Part shown: piece after piece, positions 1 through 11,358 of the stretch
How positions within the stretch are numbered: position 1 is the stretch's first letter
How the letters are laid out: each line of letters opens with the position of its first letter
NCBI GenBank assembly: GCA_026874595.1
Contig: CM049312.1
Span: forward strand, 75,937,429-76,001,428
Length of the DNA stretch: 64,000 bases
Direction: 5' to 3'
Source: Sipunculus nudus
Lineage: Eukaryota; Annelida; Sipuncula; Golfingiida; Sipunculidae
Notes under the pieces: model-generated
Told to the model about the DNA's origin: nothing
Database searches by the model: none
The model's input: the letters and a program-made list of their open reading frames with translations, nothing else
Translations under genes and position numbers: made by a program

Positions 1-549
1 GATATCCCCTTTGATGTGCCTGTACTCTATTCACAAAGGAGAAGCCTGCCATGTATTTTGTGGGAAAAAAGCCCATGACCTTTACTCGCAGAATGTATGA
101 AGAATCAAATGATCCATAGAAAAGGGAACATGTTCCATTAATAGTATGACTTCCTCCTCCAAAGATCCAAGCAAGAATACGTTTCACCAAACAGTGTGAT
201 CATATAATTCACCATTGTGTCGGCCTAAAATTGTGCAACTGCTGAGAGCATATCTATCTGCACCTCCACGGTAAAATTATCACCATAAGCTTAGCGTGAT
301 CAGATTATAAGATGTGAGCCCGTTCGTGTTATGTTCCGTCGTGGTTATCTAATGTATGAAAAACACCAGCATAAAACAAAATTTGATGCCAAGTCCATAT
401 ACCGAGATCTAAATGGCTCATCAATTATCCGAGAGCCTGAGACTTTGCATTAATGCTTGTTTTAATACAAATGAAGTCCTCTCACCTTCCGGAAACGGCC
501 ATTCGACCTAAGTATGGTAATTAATGTGTGCCCATAGTATTACTCGGAG
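1..549. other. no recognisable gene
   Basis: AT-rich sequence. I see no open frame with family motifs, no repeat shared with the rest of the window and no RNA gene. Confidence 0.5.
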
Positions 550-1490
550 TGCATTATTATCCCCTTGCAACGAAGTTGCAAAAGGGATATAGTAACGCCT
601 TCGTCCGTCTGTCCGTTCGTCCGTCCGTCCGTCTGTCCGTCCGAAATTGCTTTGTGGATCAATTCCAAGCCAAACCGTTTGCCAAAAATCTTTCATCTTG
701 CTCATATGGCTTGCCCACCAATGGGTGAAGTAACCTATCGATTTTTAGGTCACGGGGTCAGAGGTCACAGCCACAGCACCCACTTCTTGAAAAAGCTTGT
801 TGACCCATTTTAATCAAAACCGTTTGACCTAAACCTTTTATATGCACATATGGCTCACCCACCCATGGATGAAGAAACCTATCGATTTTGAGGTCACGGG
901 GTCAAAGGTCACGACCACAGCACCCACTTCTTGAAAAAGCCTGTGGACCAATTTTAAGCAAAACCGTTTGACTAAAACCTTTCATATGCACATGGCTCAC
1001 CCACCCATGGATGAAGAAACCTTTCGATCTTGAGATCATAGGGTCAAAGGTCACGGCCACAGCACCCACTTCTTAAAAAAAGCTTGTGGACTGATTTTAA
1101 GCCAAACCGTTTGACTAAAACCTTTCATCTTGCACATATTTCTCTCCCCTTCTCCCAATGAATGAACACCCCTTTTGATCTTGAGATCATAGGGTCAAAA
1201 GTCACGGCCACAGGACCCACTTCTTAAAAAGGGTCAATAGTCAAGGTTACAGAACTGCGCTCCTTATTTTTACATTAATACACGGATTCTTATAATGCTG
1301 CCATACAAGCTTTCTCTTTCATATATGCCTCACCCACCAATACATGTACAGATATTGAGATTGACGTCAAAGCTCAAGCTCACACTCCTCCCCTCCTTAT
1401 TTTAACACTTGGGGTAATACACCCCATATCATTATGCTCCTATGCGAGGGGATGCTCCGCTTTGCGGTGCCCTTGTATTAGTGTTGATAT
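550..1490. repeat. GGTCA-rich dispersed repeat with internal tandem units
   Basis: The left edge carries a CCGT/CCGTCTGT run (about 601-642). It is followed by about four degenerate units of roughly 130-145 bp. Each unit holds a 'gaggtcacggggtcaaaggtcac' type core, then 'cagcacccacttcttgaaaaagc' and 'aaaccgtttgac'. A related block lies at 42,620-43,500. The short frames at 528-813 only read through the repeat. This looks like a dispersed non-coding element; the class is unknown. Confidence 0.75.
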
Positions 1491-2299
1491 GCCAATATGG
1501 TTAAAATCAATGCATCACTGATAGGCTTGTACATAGTAGTATATGACATTCATAGTCACAAAATATGCGAGATGTTCTAAACTAACCGAGTACATGGGAA
1601 TGGTTGTTTGACATGTTCGGTATACCCATTGATGTCTAGACTCAAGATAGAGACAAATCATTGAATCTTACCCTTTGAAGTATGGCATGTTGCAAGTTGT
1701 TCATAATTGTCATCTGTCGGTTAATAAAATCAGTGACAATATCAGTATATTTATTGTATTTTTTATTATGCCGACCTGAACTCAAAAAAAATATCAGTGA
1801 TGGAGTTTGTTTTGCTCTTTCCGCTTTGGTTAACCACTGCGGCAGATGTTCGTTAATTTATATAATGGATGGAAAGTTAACTTGCTGTGTCAGGCTAGAC
1901 AAGGGTTTAAGAGAAGAATATTAATGGTACAAGGCTAGGTTGTTAATTAAGCCCAATATTATTTTCTTGATATCTCAACACATTCTACGAAATGGTTCAT
2001 GACACAGCTTCTTGGTATTCAGATGTCATTACAGCATACACATATTTTTGCCTTTGCAGATGTATTTGTCTCATTGGGGACTCTGTGGAGAGACTTATTT
2101 AACCTTTTAGAAGGCTTCTGTGACAGATAGGGGAAGAGACTTATTTAACCTTTTAGAAGGCTTCTGTGACAGATAGGGTATCAAATTAATACTGATAAAA
2201 CAAAATATATGAGGCAGAAATGAAGGGATAGTCAAACAAAACGAGAAATGTATTTTGAGGGTAGGGAGCTTTTAAATGCTAATGCAGGGGTCGTAATAC
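1491..2299. other. non-genic stretch
   Basis: AT-rich; the 80-residue frame at 1,682-1,924 has no recognisable domain. The only structure noticed is the 46-bp direct duplication listed separately. Confidence 0.45.
2089..2180. repeat. 46-bp tandem duplication
   Basis: Two adjacent copies of a 46-bp unit beginning agagacttatttaacc start at 2,089 and 2,135, with essentially no divergence. This is a recent local slippage-type duplication. Confidence 0.85.
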
Positions 2300-2770
2300 T
2301 TTGAAATATTCACCTTTCAAACGGAAATGCATTAATACAAATTTGCCTCTCCGCTAATGATGCACCCTACCACCATATCAAACTTTCAGTCACACTTCGC
2401 TCAGTGTAAACCGGATTCTGCCAATTTACATGCACACTTGCATTACAAAACCTGAATATATTCAATAGTAACACTATTTTATTAAATACACGGGTGTGTT
2501 GTATAAAAAACACAGGACAATATAGGATATGAGGGATTAAATGCCAGTAAGAATAAAAAATAGACTTTTTTTTATAAGAAAATAAAGGGAGTCGGTACAA
2601 CACCATCTCTAAAATATTTTGTTTTGTGTCATGTTTGGTACTACTTATCCAGGTACTTACGTGGAAAACATCTAGTTGTTCACTTTTCCAACAGAATGGT
2701 ACAAAATGAAAAATGCATTCTGTGCACGTGTTTGCCTGTCGGAGACAGGCGGAAAGGCGTTATTTCGACT
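2300..2770. repeat. dispersed repeat family A, copy 1
   Basis: Shares an ordered series of blocks with 27,745-28,210 and, in part, with 4,700-5,040: 'gatgca-ccctacca', 'cacacttcgct..gtgtaaac', 'caatagtaacact', 'aatataggatatgaggg', 'catgtttg-tactact', 'gtggaaaacatctag' and 'cgtgtttgcctgtc' followed by 'gacaggcggaaaggcgtt'. The shared order shows one mobile repeat family. No coding capacity is visible. Confidence 0.7.
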
Positions 2771-2954
2771 CCTGATTAATAGTTATAAATATTTAGGGAG
2801 TTCTGTTCCCTCCATCTCTGAATTGGAAGCAATGTTAAAATATGCTCTTGTTAAAAACAAGTAAAGGTTGAAATATTATCAAAATATGCGACTCAAAATG
2901 TGGTAAACTGTCTTTATCTGTTGTATTGATTATTTTCTAAAAAGATAAAATCCC

Positions 2955-3625
2955 GTCCCTACTTTATGGATCAGAAATCTGGGGGTCTATTCCCAGACCA
3001 AACCTAGAATTCATGCAATCAAGTGTTTGTAAGCAACTCCTTGGTGTGAGTAAAAAAATTACAGTAAATAATGCTGCCATATTAGAATGTGGAAGGTACC
3101 CCCTACACTATATATTCCAAAAAGATTCACAAGCTATTGGTTATCACAATAGAAAACTATAGATACCCTAGATTATTATAACACCTTCAAACTGTGAGGT
3201 GACATGGAAAAAAGCCATTGGCCACACATATAAAAGAACTGTTAAACAGGTATGGTTTTAGGTATTGTTTGGTTTGGACAAGGAGTTGATGATAGACATA
3301 TTTTATGAGTATGTTTGTACAGAGGGTCAAAGACAATAGCAAGCAAGAAATGTTTTCAGAAGTCCAAAGTAAATCTAAGCTCAGTATATTCAGTGAAATT
3401 AAATCAGCAGTAGAACTAGAGAAATATTTGTATAATATGTCATTTGTATACACACATGCAAGTTTTATCAAAATTTTGAATTAGTGACCATTGTTATGAC
3501 ATTAACAAGGGAAGGAAAAATAATATACCCAAATTGAATTGAGGGCCTGCAAAATGTGTAATCAAGATGAAGAGCGTTTTATTTTATTGCTCCAGATTTG
3601 ATATTTTAAAAATGAAATTTTCACA
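2955..3625 (+). mobile_element. LINE ORF2 C-terminal remnant
   Basis: Broken frames read like the end of a non-LTR retrotransposon ORF2. Around 2,955-3,160 there is 'PSLLYGSEIWGS', then 'SVCKQLLGV' and 'ECGRYPLHY'. At about 3,327-3,480 there is a lysine-rich segment with 'FSEIKSAVELEKYL'. At about 3,545-3,590 there is 'CKMCNQDEERFILLLQ'. This order is characteristic of animal LINEs just after the reverse transcriptase. Several stops and frame changes make it a dead fragment. Confidence 0.7.
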
Positions 3626-3629
3626 TCTT

Positions 3630-4392
3630 TAAAAAGAAATTAAAAAACCTTACGGTTTAATTAATTTATTAAAAATCCAATGTTCTAATGTTCAGTTGAA
3701 TGTGGGGAAATATTTATTGCAGGTAAACAAATTTAAGAAAACTTCGACATGAGATAGGAATTATACGAGTTTGAAACGCCACAACAGCACGTGCCACCAC
3801 CATGTTTATGTGTATATAACATGTATATAAACAGTTTACATGTTCAATGTTCAATTGTATTTATTAATTTTTTTACCATGGGCCACAAGGCTTTTTCTTC
3901 AATATTTTTTTCATATATAATTATCCGAGCAGAACACAAAATTGATGTACAATGTTTTTTTTATATTGTCTTCTGTTTGCAAACCTAGATCATTTGTTTT
4001 AAATCTTGCGTGGATGAAAGAAATGTTGAAATAGGAAAATGTATAGCAGTTCCCAGCGGAGAAAACCGTTTTCCTTTATCTTCAAAATACAAATCCAGGC
4101 ATACGTGAAGTAAATTAGCAACGAATTACGGAGTTTATGTCCGGACCTTTAGACAGCGTTCATCTTTATGTGTGACTGTGCGTTTCCTATCAGTTTCACT
4201 CATGCTGTATCTGATTAGGAACATACGAATTCCATTGTTATACAGTCCTTTATGTATGAACATGCTCGGCTTGACTCGAGTCTTTTGTTAAAGACTTGTG
4301 CATACTTCGTTACGAACATTAATGTAGGTTTAAATCAACCATGACTGTGTTATCATGGGACGGGCTTGATATATTTGTTTTACATTATACAT
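3630..4392. other. non-genic stretch
   Basis: AT-rich sequence with no motif-bearing frame; nothing recognised. Confidence 0.4.
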
Positions 4393-4579
4393 CTAGTAAT
4401 AATAATCAATAAGGCACTCTCCATGGCTCTGATGTTGGCGCTTGGTAATCCGTGAGTGTGACGGAATCAACCGACCTTGGACGGGCCACTACAAGCCACT
4501 CTCATAGTCACGCATAGAATCGAACCCGGGTCGCAAGCGGAGAGGGCCGAGCGTTTCACCACTCAGTTGTCCCGGCCGC
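4393..4579 (-). mobile_element. tRNA-derived SINE
   Basis: Read on the minus strand, the 5' part resembles a tRNA. An A-box-like 'acaactgagtggt' (4,558-4,570) is followed about 30-40 bases later by a B box 'gggttcgattc' (4,517-4,527). The following 120 bases are not tRNA-like and end in 'ttattgattattatt', as expected for a SINE body and tail. It lacks a foldable acceptor stem, so it is not a tRNA gene. Confidence 0.65.
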
Positions 4580-4699
4580 TGGAGTATGGAGTACGGCTTC
4601 AGCGCCAGTTTTCATACATTCATTTTCTTTTCATTGGTAGAAACTGGATATCAAGTACCATTCTTCGTCGTTGCGGAATTAACGGTATGCATCAACTAA

Positions 4700-5040
4700 A
4701 TACCGAGGTTATATTCGCGATGCATACAAAAAGGACTTTTCAATAGCAAAATTGTTATTGCAGTAAAAAAAAAAACACGAAATCGCAGATACATGATATT
4801 GCAGTAAATAAACCCAGGAAAATATAGGAAACGAGGGCCCACATTCCGGAAAGTATAAACAATAATATACCTTTACAGGAAAAATTAAGGCAATGTTATG
4901 AGTCTGCGGAACACCACCTATCAAATTTCGTTTTTTTTTTTTTTTTCATGTTTGTTACTACTCATCAGCTGCTAATGTGGAAAACATCTAGGTGTTTACC
5001 TTTCAACGGATTGGTTCAAAATGAAAAATGCCTCTCATCG
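4700..5040. repeat. dispersed repeat family A, copy 2 (partial)
   Basis: Matches copies at 2,300-2,770 and 27,745-28,210 through 'caatagcaaaattgttat', 'aatataggaaacgagggc', 'catgtttgttactact', 'gtggaaaacatctag' and 'aaatgaaaaatgcc'. The copy stops before the 'gacaggcggaaagg' end. Confidence 0.65.
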
Positions 5041-5627
5041 TGCAGACCACCTGGTGGACGTACCGCGCAACTTTACAAATCAAGAGTTTTAACGCTTTCA
5101 ACCGGTCTCTTCTGTGTCTCCTTCTTTCCTGTTTCTTCTTCTTGATGTCGAAATCGCGCAAGACCCGGAAATCTGGACGTACAGGCACGTGGAATGTGTT
5201 AACTCAAACTATAACAACGTATACAACGGGTGAAATGGGGAAAGTTAATCCGCGTGGTGGGATGGTTTTTGCTAGGAAACAGGGGCGTCAATACAAGGGG
5301 GATGTGTGGGTGGGTGGGTGGGGGGTGGGGAGGGGTAAATACCCCCACTTCTTAGCAAGGGGGCCTTATATTGAGGAAATAATACTTATATTTTGGAAAT
5401 CAAATATATTAATAATAGACTTTGGTTCAATTTCTGATTTTACTATGAAATGTTTTATATCTTTAACCTGTTTAGAATTAACATATACTTGAATATATAT
5501 ACATAAAACATTATTGCAAATGTTTATGTACCTTTAACGCTTACACAAAGACATCACACTATAAAGGGGTGTAATACCAAAAGTTAATATTGAATAAGGA
5601 AACTTTAAACTTTTCAATAAACTTTAG
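5041..5627. other. upstream flank of the TSP1/lectin gene
   Basis: A plus-strand frame starting at 5,028 contains a hydrophobic run (RSLLCLLLSCFFFL, about 5,104-5,145) followed by basic residues. A GT at about 5,170 would join in phase to the exon at 5,628. This could be a signal-peptide exon, but the frame begins inside a repeat and the donor is weak. Treat as speculation. The rest (5,280-5,627) shows only a G-rich run and AT-rich DNA. Confidence 0.2.
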
Positions 5628-5798
5628 GTACGGGAGTACCCAAGTGGAATGATTGGTCACCATGGCAACACAGTAACCAAGGCAACAGATACAGAAGCTG
5701 CCAGGGATCCAATCTAATCACTGCAGCGTCGTTGCCATATGTGATCAAACAAGTCGAATGCAGACTGCACAGGTTTAGTGATTCGGTTGAAGAAAGTG
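5628..5798 (+). CDS. exon with thrombospondin type-1-like motif
   Basis: Internal exon bounded by 'ctttag' (acceptor, AG at 5,626-5,627) and 'agtg|gtatga' (donor at 5,799). It is open in the frame that gives VPKWNDWSPW, then GNRYRSC. The WxxWSxW followed by RxRxC pattern is that of thrombospondin type-1 repeats, which are extracellular adhesion modules. The usual Cys after the third Trp is replaced here, so the module is divergent or partial. It ends in phase 1, and joining to 6,673 keeps the frame and leads into a C-type lectin start. I infer one secreted or surface protein with this module ahead of the lectin domain. The true gene start is not identified. Confidence 0.5.
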
Positions 5799-6672
5799 GT
5801 ATGATCAACGTATATGTTTCGCTTGCTATATGTCGGTGGGCGTTGTCAGGTTAATGTTCCTACATATCGAGAAACCAGGCATGGATCAGTCTGTAACCGA
5901 GTCCACATTTTTAAATTATAAGCCTTGGAATTGAGTAAGTCTTGCCAGAAAAGTTTTTTTTAAAGGAGATTAGGCTGAAATGGTATGAAACAGTCTAGTC
6001 TTAGGATCCCGCGTTTTGTTTTTATTTAAAAAAATTTCCAATTGCTCTTTAGTTCCCATCACCTCCTGTAAGTGGCAGCACTTGCAGAAAATGTCATGAA
6101 ACCAAGATCGAATACATAATCTTGATTTTACACAGATATGATATTGAGATTTTGAATTTCAGAGGTTTTTCATTAATGGTCGATTTCTCTTTATGGTAAA
6201 TGGTATGCAGTATGTATTCATGTCTATGCAATCTTGCCACCTAAAAAAGGCACTTTGAAGCAAGATATGAAGAAAATAGAATCAGCATTGTACTACGTGT
6301 CTCTTGTTTTAATTAACATTTATTTTTATTAATTATTTTTGAATATTTAGAATAATAGCTGGGAAATCCGGCAGACAACATCGCCTCGATATAATGGCAT
6401 ATCACAATGTCCCACCTAGTCCTTTTGCTGAGGGTGTTCCATTGTGTTCGAGATTTCTCCGAAAGTACCTTTCTAATTTATGAACTAGACCATTAGACAT
6501 TGGACTAAAAAGTGAGGTTAGATTTCTGGTGACTTGGCACAAACTCGGAAAATGACGTCATTAGCCAATGCCCCATGGCAGCTAAAAAAAAATCTACCTT
6601 CACTTTTGTCTCATAGACAGGGAAACACCAGCCAATTGACCAACCTACTAAACTTGCATTTTTTATAATTAG
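5799..6672 (+). other. intron between TSP1-like and lectin exons
   Basis: AT-rich, no repeats shared with the rest of the window and no motif-bearing frame. It begins GTATGA and ends in TTATAATTAG. Confidence 0.5.
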
Positions 6673-6879
6673 GGGATTGCCCTCCTGGCTTTCATCATCT
6701 ATTTAATGGTGATGATGAAGGGAACTCGATGTCATGCTACGTTGCTGACAGAAACATGGAAGATTGGAACACAGCCAGAGCCATTTGTCGGGAAATGGGC
6801 GCCGACTCGGTCAGTATTGAAAGCCAGGGAGAGGAGCGCCACCTGGCCACAGTCGTGGCAACGTTGAAAAAAACTGATG
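6673..6879 (+). CDS. C-type lectin domain, N-terminal exon
   Basis: Spliced in phase 1 after the exon at 5,628-5,798, this exon reads DCPPGFHHLF, then SCYV, WNTARAICREMGADSVSIES and EERHLATV. These are the landmarks of the first half of a C-type lectin-like domain: the CPxGF start, the first Cys of the long-form disulphide, WxxAxxxC, and GAxxVSIxSxxE. Such domains bind glycans or proteins outside the cell and are greatly expanded in molluscs as immune or adhesion proteins. The donor 'gatg|gtttgt' at 6,880 is weak but phase 1, like its neighbour. The second half of the domain lies more than 10 kb downstream (17,400), beyond a retrotransposon. Confidence 0.7.
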
Positions 6880-9869
6880 GTTTGTACAAAGTCTTCATTT
6901 TTCTTTCACGGGTTTCTTATAAAGTATCTGAAGATTATACTGCTTTAGGTTAAGTGCATGAGGGTATTATTATTCCTCGATTTTAGCTCAGTTGAATTTT
7001 AGTTATTAGTTATATTGTATAGCGATTGGTTTTGTCAAAGTCCTTCAGTTGGACCGTCCGCCCGGTGGCCAGTTAACAGGCCATTACTCTTAACTGTTAC
7101 CCCCTCAAATTTAACTCAACACCCAGGGAGGTCCTTGTGAAATATCCCTGGAAACCCGAAACTAAGTCACAGTGATCTATATTTTGCGAGCTACCCAATG
7201 CTTATGGCACCTTAGTCAAGCTATTCTTAGGATCTGATTTTTTAAAAAAATATTTCCCACTTAAAATAGGATACAAAATTGTTTAAAGCTACCAGCTCAG
7301 ACGGGCTCGAAAATAAGTTTTCTTGACCTTAATCTTCAAGGTCAAATGTTCAGAAATAAAAGATTTCTTGTAAAAACCTTAACTTTTATGATACTGTACA
7401 ATTTCCCTCTTATATCCGATACGCAAATAGGTTCAATAATGTTCTAAGATTAATTCATAAACTGGTGACCTTGAATTTAGCTTTAAGGTCAAGTTTCCTG
7501 AAACATAGGCTTGCATATACCACAATTTAGGAGACAGTGCGTATGATGCGGTAGACATCTCCATATTTTTGTAACTGCGTGAAACAAGGGACCCATGGGT
7601 CACGGCGCTCAGCTGAATTTTGTAAAATTAAGGCAAAAAAAAAAAATGCAAAATATGCTTAAACAATTGTTCATGTTTTTATTATATGTATGAGCATTTG
7701 AAAAGATAATAGGAAATGGTTCTCCTATTTGGTTAAAATGTAAAATTTAAAAAAAAATAAAATACTAAAAATATGATTGCACAACCAATACCGTGTCAAG
7801 ACTGCCCGAAAAAAAAACAGTAAAAGGTTTTTAGATACTGTGTTGCATACGAAATTTTTACAGATAGACAGAGAGGTGGACAGAAAAGACTGATCCCTTT
7901 ATTTCACTTTCAGTATAATAATGATTTAAAGTTTATATTGAACATTAACCTTTTTTTGTTAGCATATCCATTTTTGGCCTTATAGTTTTTTATCATATTC
8001 AATTTTATTTTTTTTATGAATTTGCAATGAAAAATTCTGAGAATATAAGTCAATTCAGAATTGTAATTTGCATATCTTATTCTTCCTTAGGTTGGTTCAT
8101 ATTATGTCAATTTATGCATACACAAATATTTAAATATTGTTATTTTTATTTAAATTTAAATGTTTAAACTGAATTTAAAAGAAAATTTTTCTTTAAAGAT
8201 TATATCAATTAAAAAACATTATGCCACAACATGGCATCTTCACTATTATTCCTTGGATCACTTTTCAAAAAATGTTATGTACATTATAGTTTTCAGTACA
8301 TACTTAATTTTATTGAATTTGATTGAAAACTCCCTTTTCAAATCAGGTATACACACATTGTGGTTGGATGAGGGAGAAACCAAATCATTATCCTTATTAT
8401 TATCTCAACCATAATTTGTTACTCAAATTAATTTTTAATTTCACACATGCTGGAAAAAAATCTCCTCAAAGTTTTTACTCTTCTGAAATAAGAAATTCCT
8501 CATATTATGAATACCCACACTTTTATACAATACATCACTTTGTTGACACAACTAAATGTGCACTTTAATCATTGTAACTCCTACAATACAAATGCAAAAT
8601 ATAGCAAAAGTCTAGAATAAGAATAAATAAATTATATATAAATTTATAACATTCATCTCGTTTATACATCCTTTCCAGTTGGTGGGTTGGGGGGGGGGGG
8701 GGGCGAGAGGAAGTCTAGCTTAGCTGGGGGGGGGGGGGGGGGGGAGGGGCGAGGGGGGGGGGGGGTTAGGGGAATCCAAGCTAAGCTGGACCAGGGCAGC
8801 TGCCTGGAATGAAACGATATATAACATAGGTGAGGGATGCATCACTCACTACACCATTGTACTGGGCTGGTTTTATGTAAACAAGTGACAACGGGTCTGA
8901 AAACTTGAATAAAAGCTACTCTTTTTGATCAATTTCTTTGACATTTTAGATTTTAATTGCTTAAATCCTTATGTGTATATGCTGTGTAAACTAATTCAAC
9001 AGTCATTTCACTTTATAGAAAAAATATGGCAAGTTCAAAGTTGGGCAAAACTTATGGTATTGTTTTTACATTTATGCTTATAACTTAAATTCGTATCAAA
9101 ATTCTTATCTACTTTAAGGCATACAGTTATATGTCATTAAATAAAGTTACATGCTTGAAAAAGACTCCTCTCTAGCTTCAAGAGTTACCAAATTAAGTGG
9201 GCAAATAGCTTTCTTGATATTTTGACAATATGTATTCTGTTCGGACCCTTAACTCCTCTACGCGATATCGACCTATTTTTTTAGATATAAATAGGAAACA
9301 TGTGACGTTATAGTTTTTGTCAAATATGAACAAAATAACACCAGTGGTTTTGATATTAGGCAGTCTTGAAGTGTAACAATAATATGTTAATGGAAAATGG
9401 GAGATTGTTCCTTAGTTTAAGTTTTAAAACGAAATCACAATTTGAAAGTGATCCAATTTTGTGTTCGGTAGGAGAACTTCGGAACATCTAACTGTATGTT
9501 GAATTTCGGATTCATAGGTTCAACGGTTTCAAAACCTGCACTGTTATCGGCCGGCCGGACCACGGAAAAGGACCATCACTAAAGCACTATATATGACTTA
9601 CAGTAAGCTGAGCTAAATACTATTCACGTTTACTCATATATCCCAGTCAGTATGCAAAGACTGAACACAATTGGCCCACCCAGTTCTCCAGAAATTAATT
9701 TATTACCTTGTATAATCTGTATACACCGCAATGACCGGACGTACATTCCAAATATGTGTGACCCATCAGTTCAGGTAGAACAGGTCAAAAAGAAAAGGTC
9801 ACATTCGAAGTTCATCTTAGCTTGGTTTTCATATGATAAATATCTGTTGTGAATGTAAGGCTATAACAT
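6880..9869 (+). other. lectin intron, part left of the retrotransposon
   Basis: No convincing exon found. About 7,040-7,280 resembles the 'agggaggtcc...ggaaacc...gaaact' repeat family seen at 50,820-52,480. 7,620-8,650 is very AT-rich. 8,681-8,770 is a G-tract. A short frame after an AG at about 8,346 gives no lectin motif. A missing middle lectin exon could still hide here. Confidence 0.45.
8681..8770 (+). repeat. interrupted poly-G tract
   Basis: Three long G runs are separated by 'cgagaggaagtctagcttagctg' type spacers. Runs this long can form G-quadruplexes and are error-prone in sequencing. A 'ccaagctaagctgg' just after (about 8,777) is the inverted partner of the 'ctagcttagctgg' spacer. 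Confidence 0.85.
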
Positions 9870-10269
9870 TGTAAGGGATTTCTAATTCTGAGGACAGGAT
9901 TTTCGTTTTTTTTTTTTTTTATCTGACTGGGTAATTCAAAGAACCACAACAAATATATAGGGTTATAAACACAACTATAAACTTTAACAATTATCAAACT
10001 GCATATGGTCTTAAGTACAAGGGATAAAGCACATACCAAGGTTGCCAAGGCTGACTCCTGGATGTACAGAAGATGGTGCTTTGAATCAGCAAACCAACTC
10101 TTCTGTCTCAGATGGAAGTCCAAACCCGACTGGCACCCGTTCTATCTGGCCTTCACCACGTGTGTGCTCGGCAGGGGAAAAGATCACTGACCGCCATACA
10201 GTACCCAGGTTAATGATCACCCAGATAAGGTGATACTCAACCCAGGGTGGAGACAGGCGGGCAGTTACA
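9870..10269 (-). repeat. LTR (3' LTR of the minus-strand element)
   Basis: Direct repeat of 16,892-17,286. Outer ends TGTAA and TTACA are inverted, as in LTRs. Contains a poly-T of about 19 where the other LTR has fewer. Small frames in it are duplicated in the partner LTR and are not genes. Confidence 0.9.
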
Positions 10270-10281
10270 TCCTTCCCCCCT
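10270..10281 (-). other. polypurine tract
   Basis: On the minus strand AGGGGGGAAGGA immediately precedes the 3' LTR start TGTAACTGCC. This is the expected position and composition of the plus-strand primer for reverse transcription. Confidence 0.75.
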
Positions 10282-11121
10282 ATCGGGAAAAATTTTACAC
10301 TATATAGTGGAAAATTTTTTGTTGTAGTTTGTTTTGCATTATCCGTCATATTGCTTATCCTTTTGGAGGGGAGGACTGGTTTTTGTTCATTATTTGGCCC
10401 AAACTCGGCCTTTGCAGTCTGTGTATAGGCTGTGAGCCGGCTACCCAACCCCTAACTCCCATGTTAGGAGGGGGAGGTAGGTTTATCCAGTGCTCGGTAT
10501 CCCTGGGAGCGGGATCCCAACAGCGGGTAGGGAGTTTTCTCTCCCTACACAGTACTACTGAGAATTAGGGACTAGCAGTCTGATAGTTGTTGTGGGAGTT
10601 TAGAGAAGATCTATTTTATTAGATATACATATAATACACAAGTGACATCAGATGATAATATAAAATGCACAAGAGCATGAAGATATGCATTAGACTATGG
10701 TTTATAATTAATGTAACTGTCCATAAATGATCCTATACAGTCCAGTTTCTCTACATGAAAGTTCCATGTTTTAAGCCATATTAATCCTATGACTCTGTCT
10801 GTACGGCTTTAATTGGCAGCACGGGGTCACTGTATTTGTTGCTGGCTGATATTGTCATCAGGAGACAGGATCGATGTCCATACCAGATTGGGCCCCCTGA
10901 AATGAAAACAACAACAGCAGTTCCTTCTCCTATAATACAAGGGTAGTATTTACAAAACTTTGACCATGGCCAGCGGTGCATGGCTGATGAGTCAGTTCAT
11001 CTACAACGGAATGAAATATGTGTAATAGAGGTAGTGGGGTCAGATGCTCTCTACTGCATTTTCTGCAAATGGGAAGAAAGTACAGTGAAATAACATATAT
11101 TATAACAAAGGTACAAACATG

Positions 11122-11152
<31 letters not shown>

Positions 11153-11358
11153 ATATATATATATACATATACATATACACACACACATACACACCCATAC
11201 ATATACATATATACATACACGCACAAATATATAAACATATACACACAATACATATACACAATAGTTTATCAAACTATTGTTATTATTATTTTTTTATTTT
11301 TATTTTTTTTTGCACGTTTATATACATATATACATGTACAGTAAGACTTGTATGATAT
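10282..11358 (-). other. 3' non-coding part of the retrotransposon
   Basis: Lies between the end of the Pol frame and the polypurine tract. Contains a (TA/CA)n microsatellite at about 11,119-11,270 and no motif-bearing frame. The length of about 1.1 kb is long for a Ty3/gypsy 3' region; an envelope gene was looked for and not seen. Confidence 0.55.
11119..11270. repeat. compound (TA)n/(CA)n microsatellite
   Basis: Alternating TA, TACACA and CATATA repeats. Several overlapping frames of Tyr/Ile/His/Thr come only from this repeat. Confidence 0.9.

Noticed and set aside
4477-4746. 89-residue frame and a possible tRNA gene
   Set aside because: The A- and B-box-like sequences are on the minus strand, the acceptor stem does not fold, and a non-tRNA body follows; a SINE explains it better.
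8323-8414. Candidate middle exon of the lectin gene after the AG near 8,346
   Set aside because: It reads LWLDEGETK but lacks the WIGL/DG pattern and runs into a stop without a convincing donor.
9812-10233. Short frames duplicated at 16,904-17,250
   Set aside because: They are duplicated because they lie in the two LTRs, not because they are paralogous genes.
11018-11355. Frames of 70-109 residues on both strands rich in Tyr, Ile, His and Thr
   Set aside because: They are translations of the TA/CA microsatellite at 11,119-11,270.
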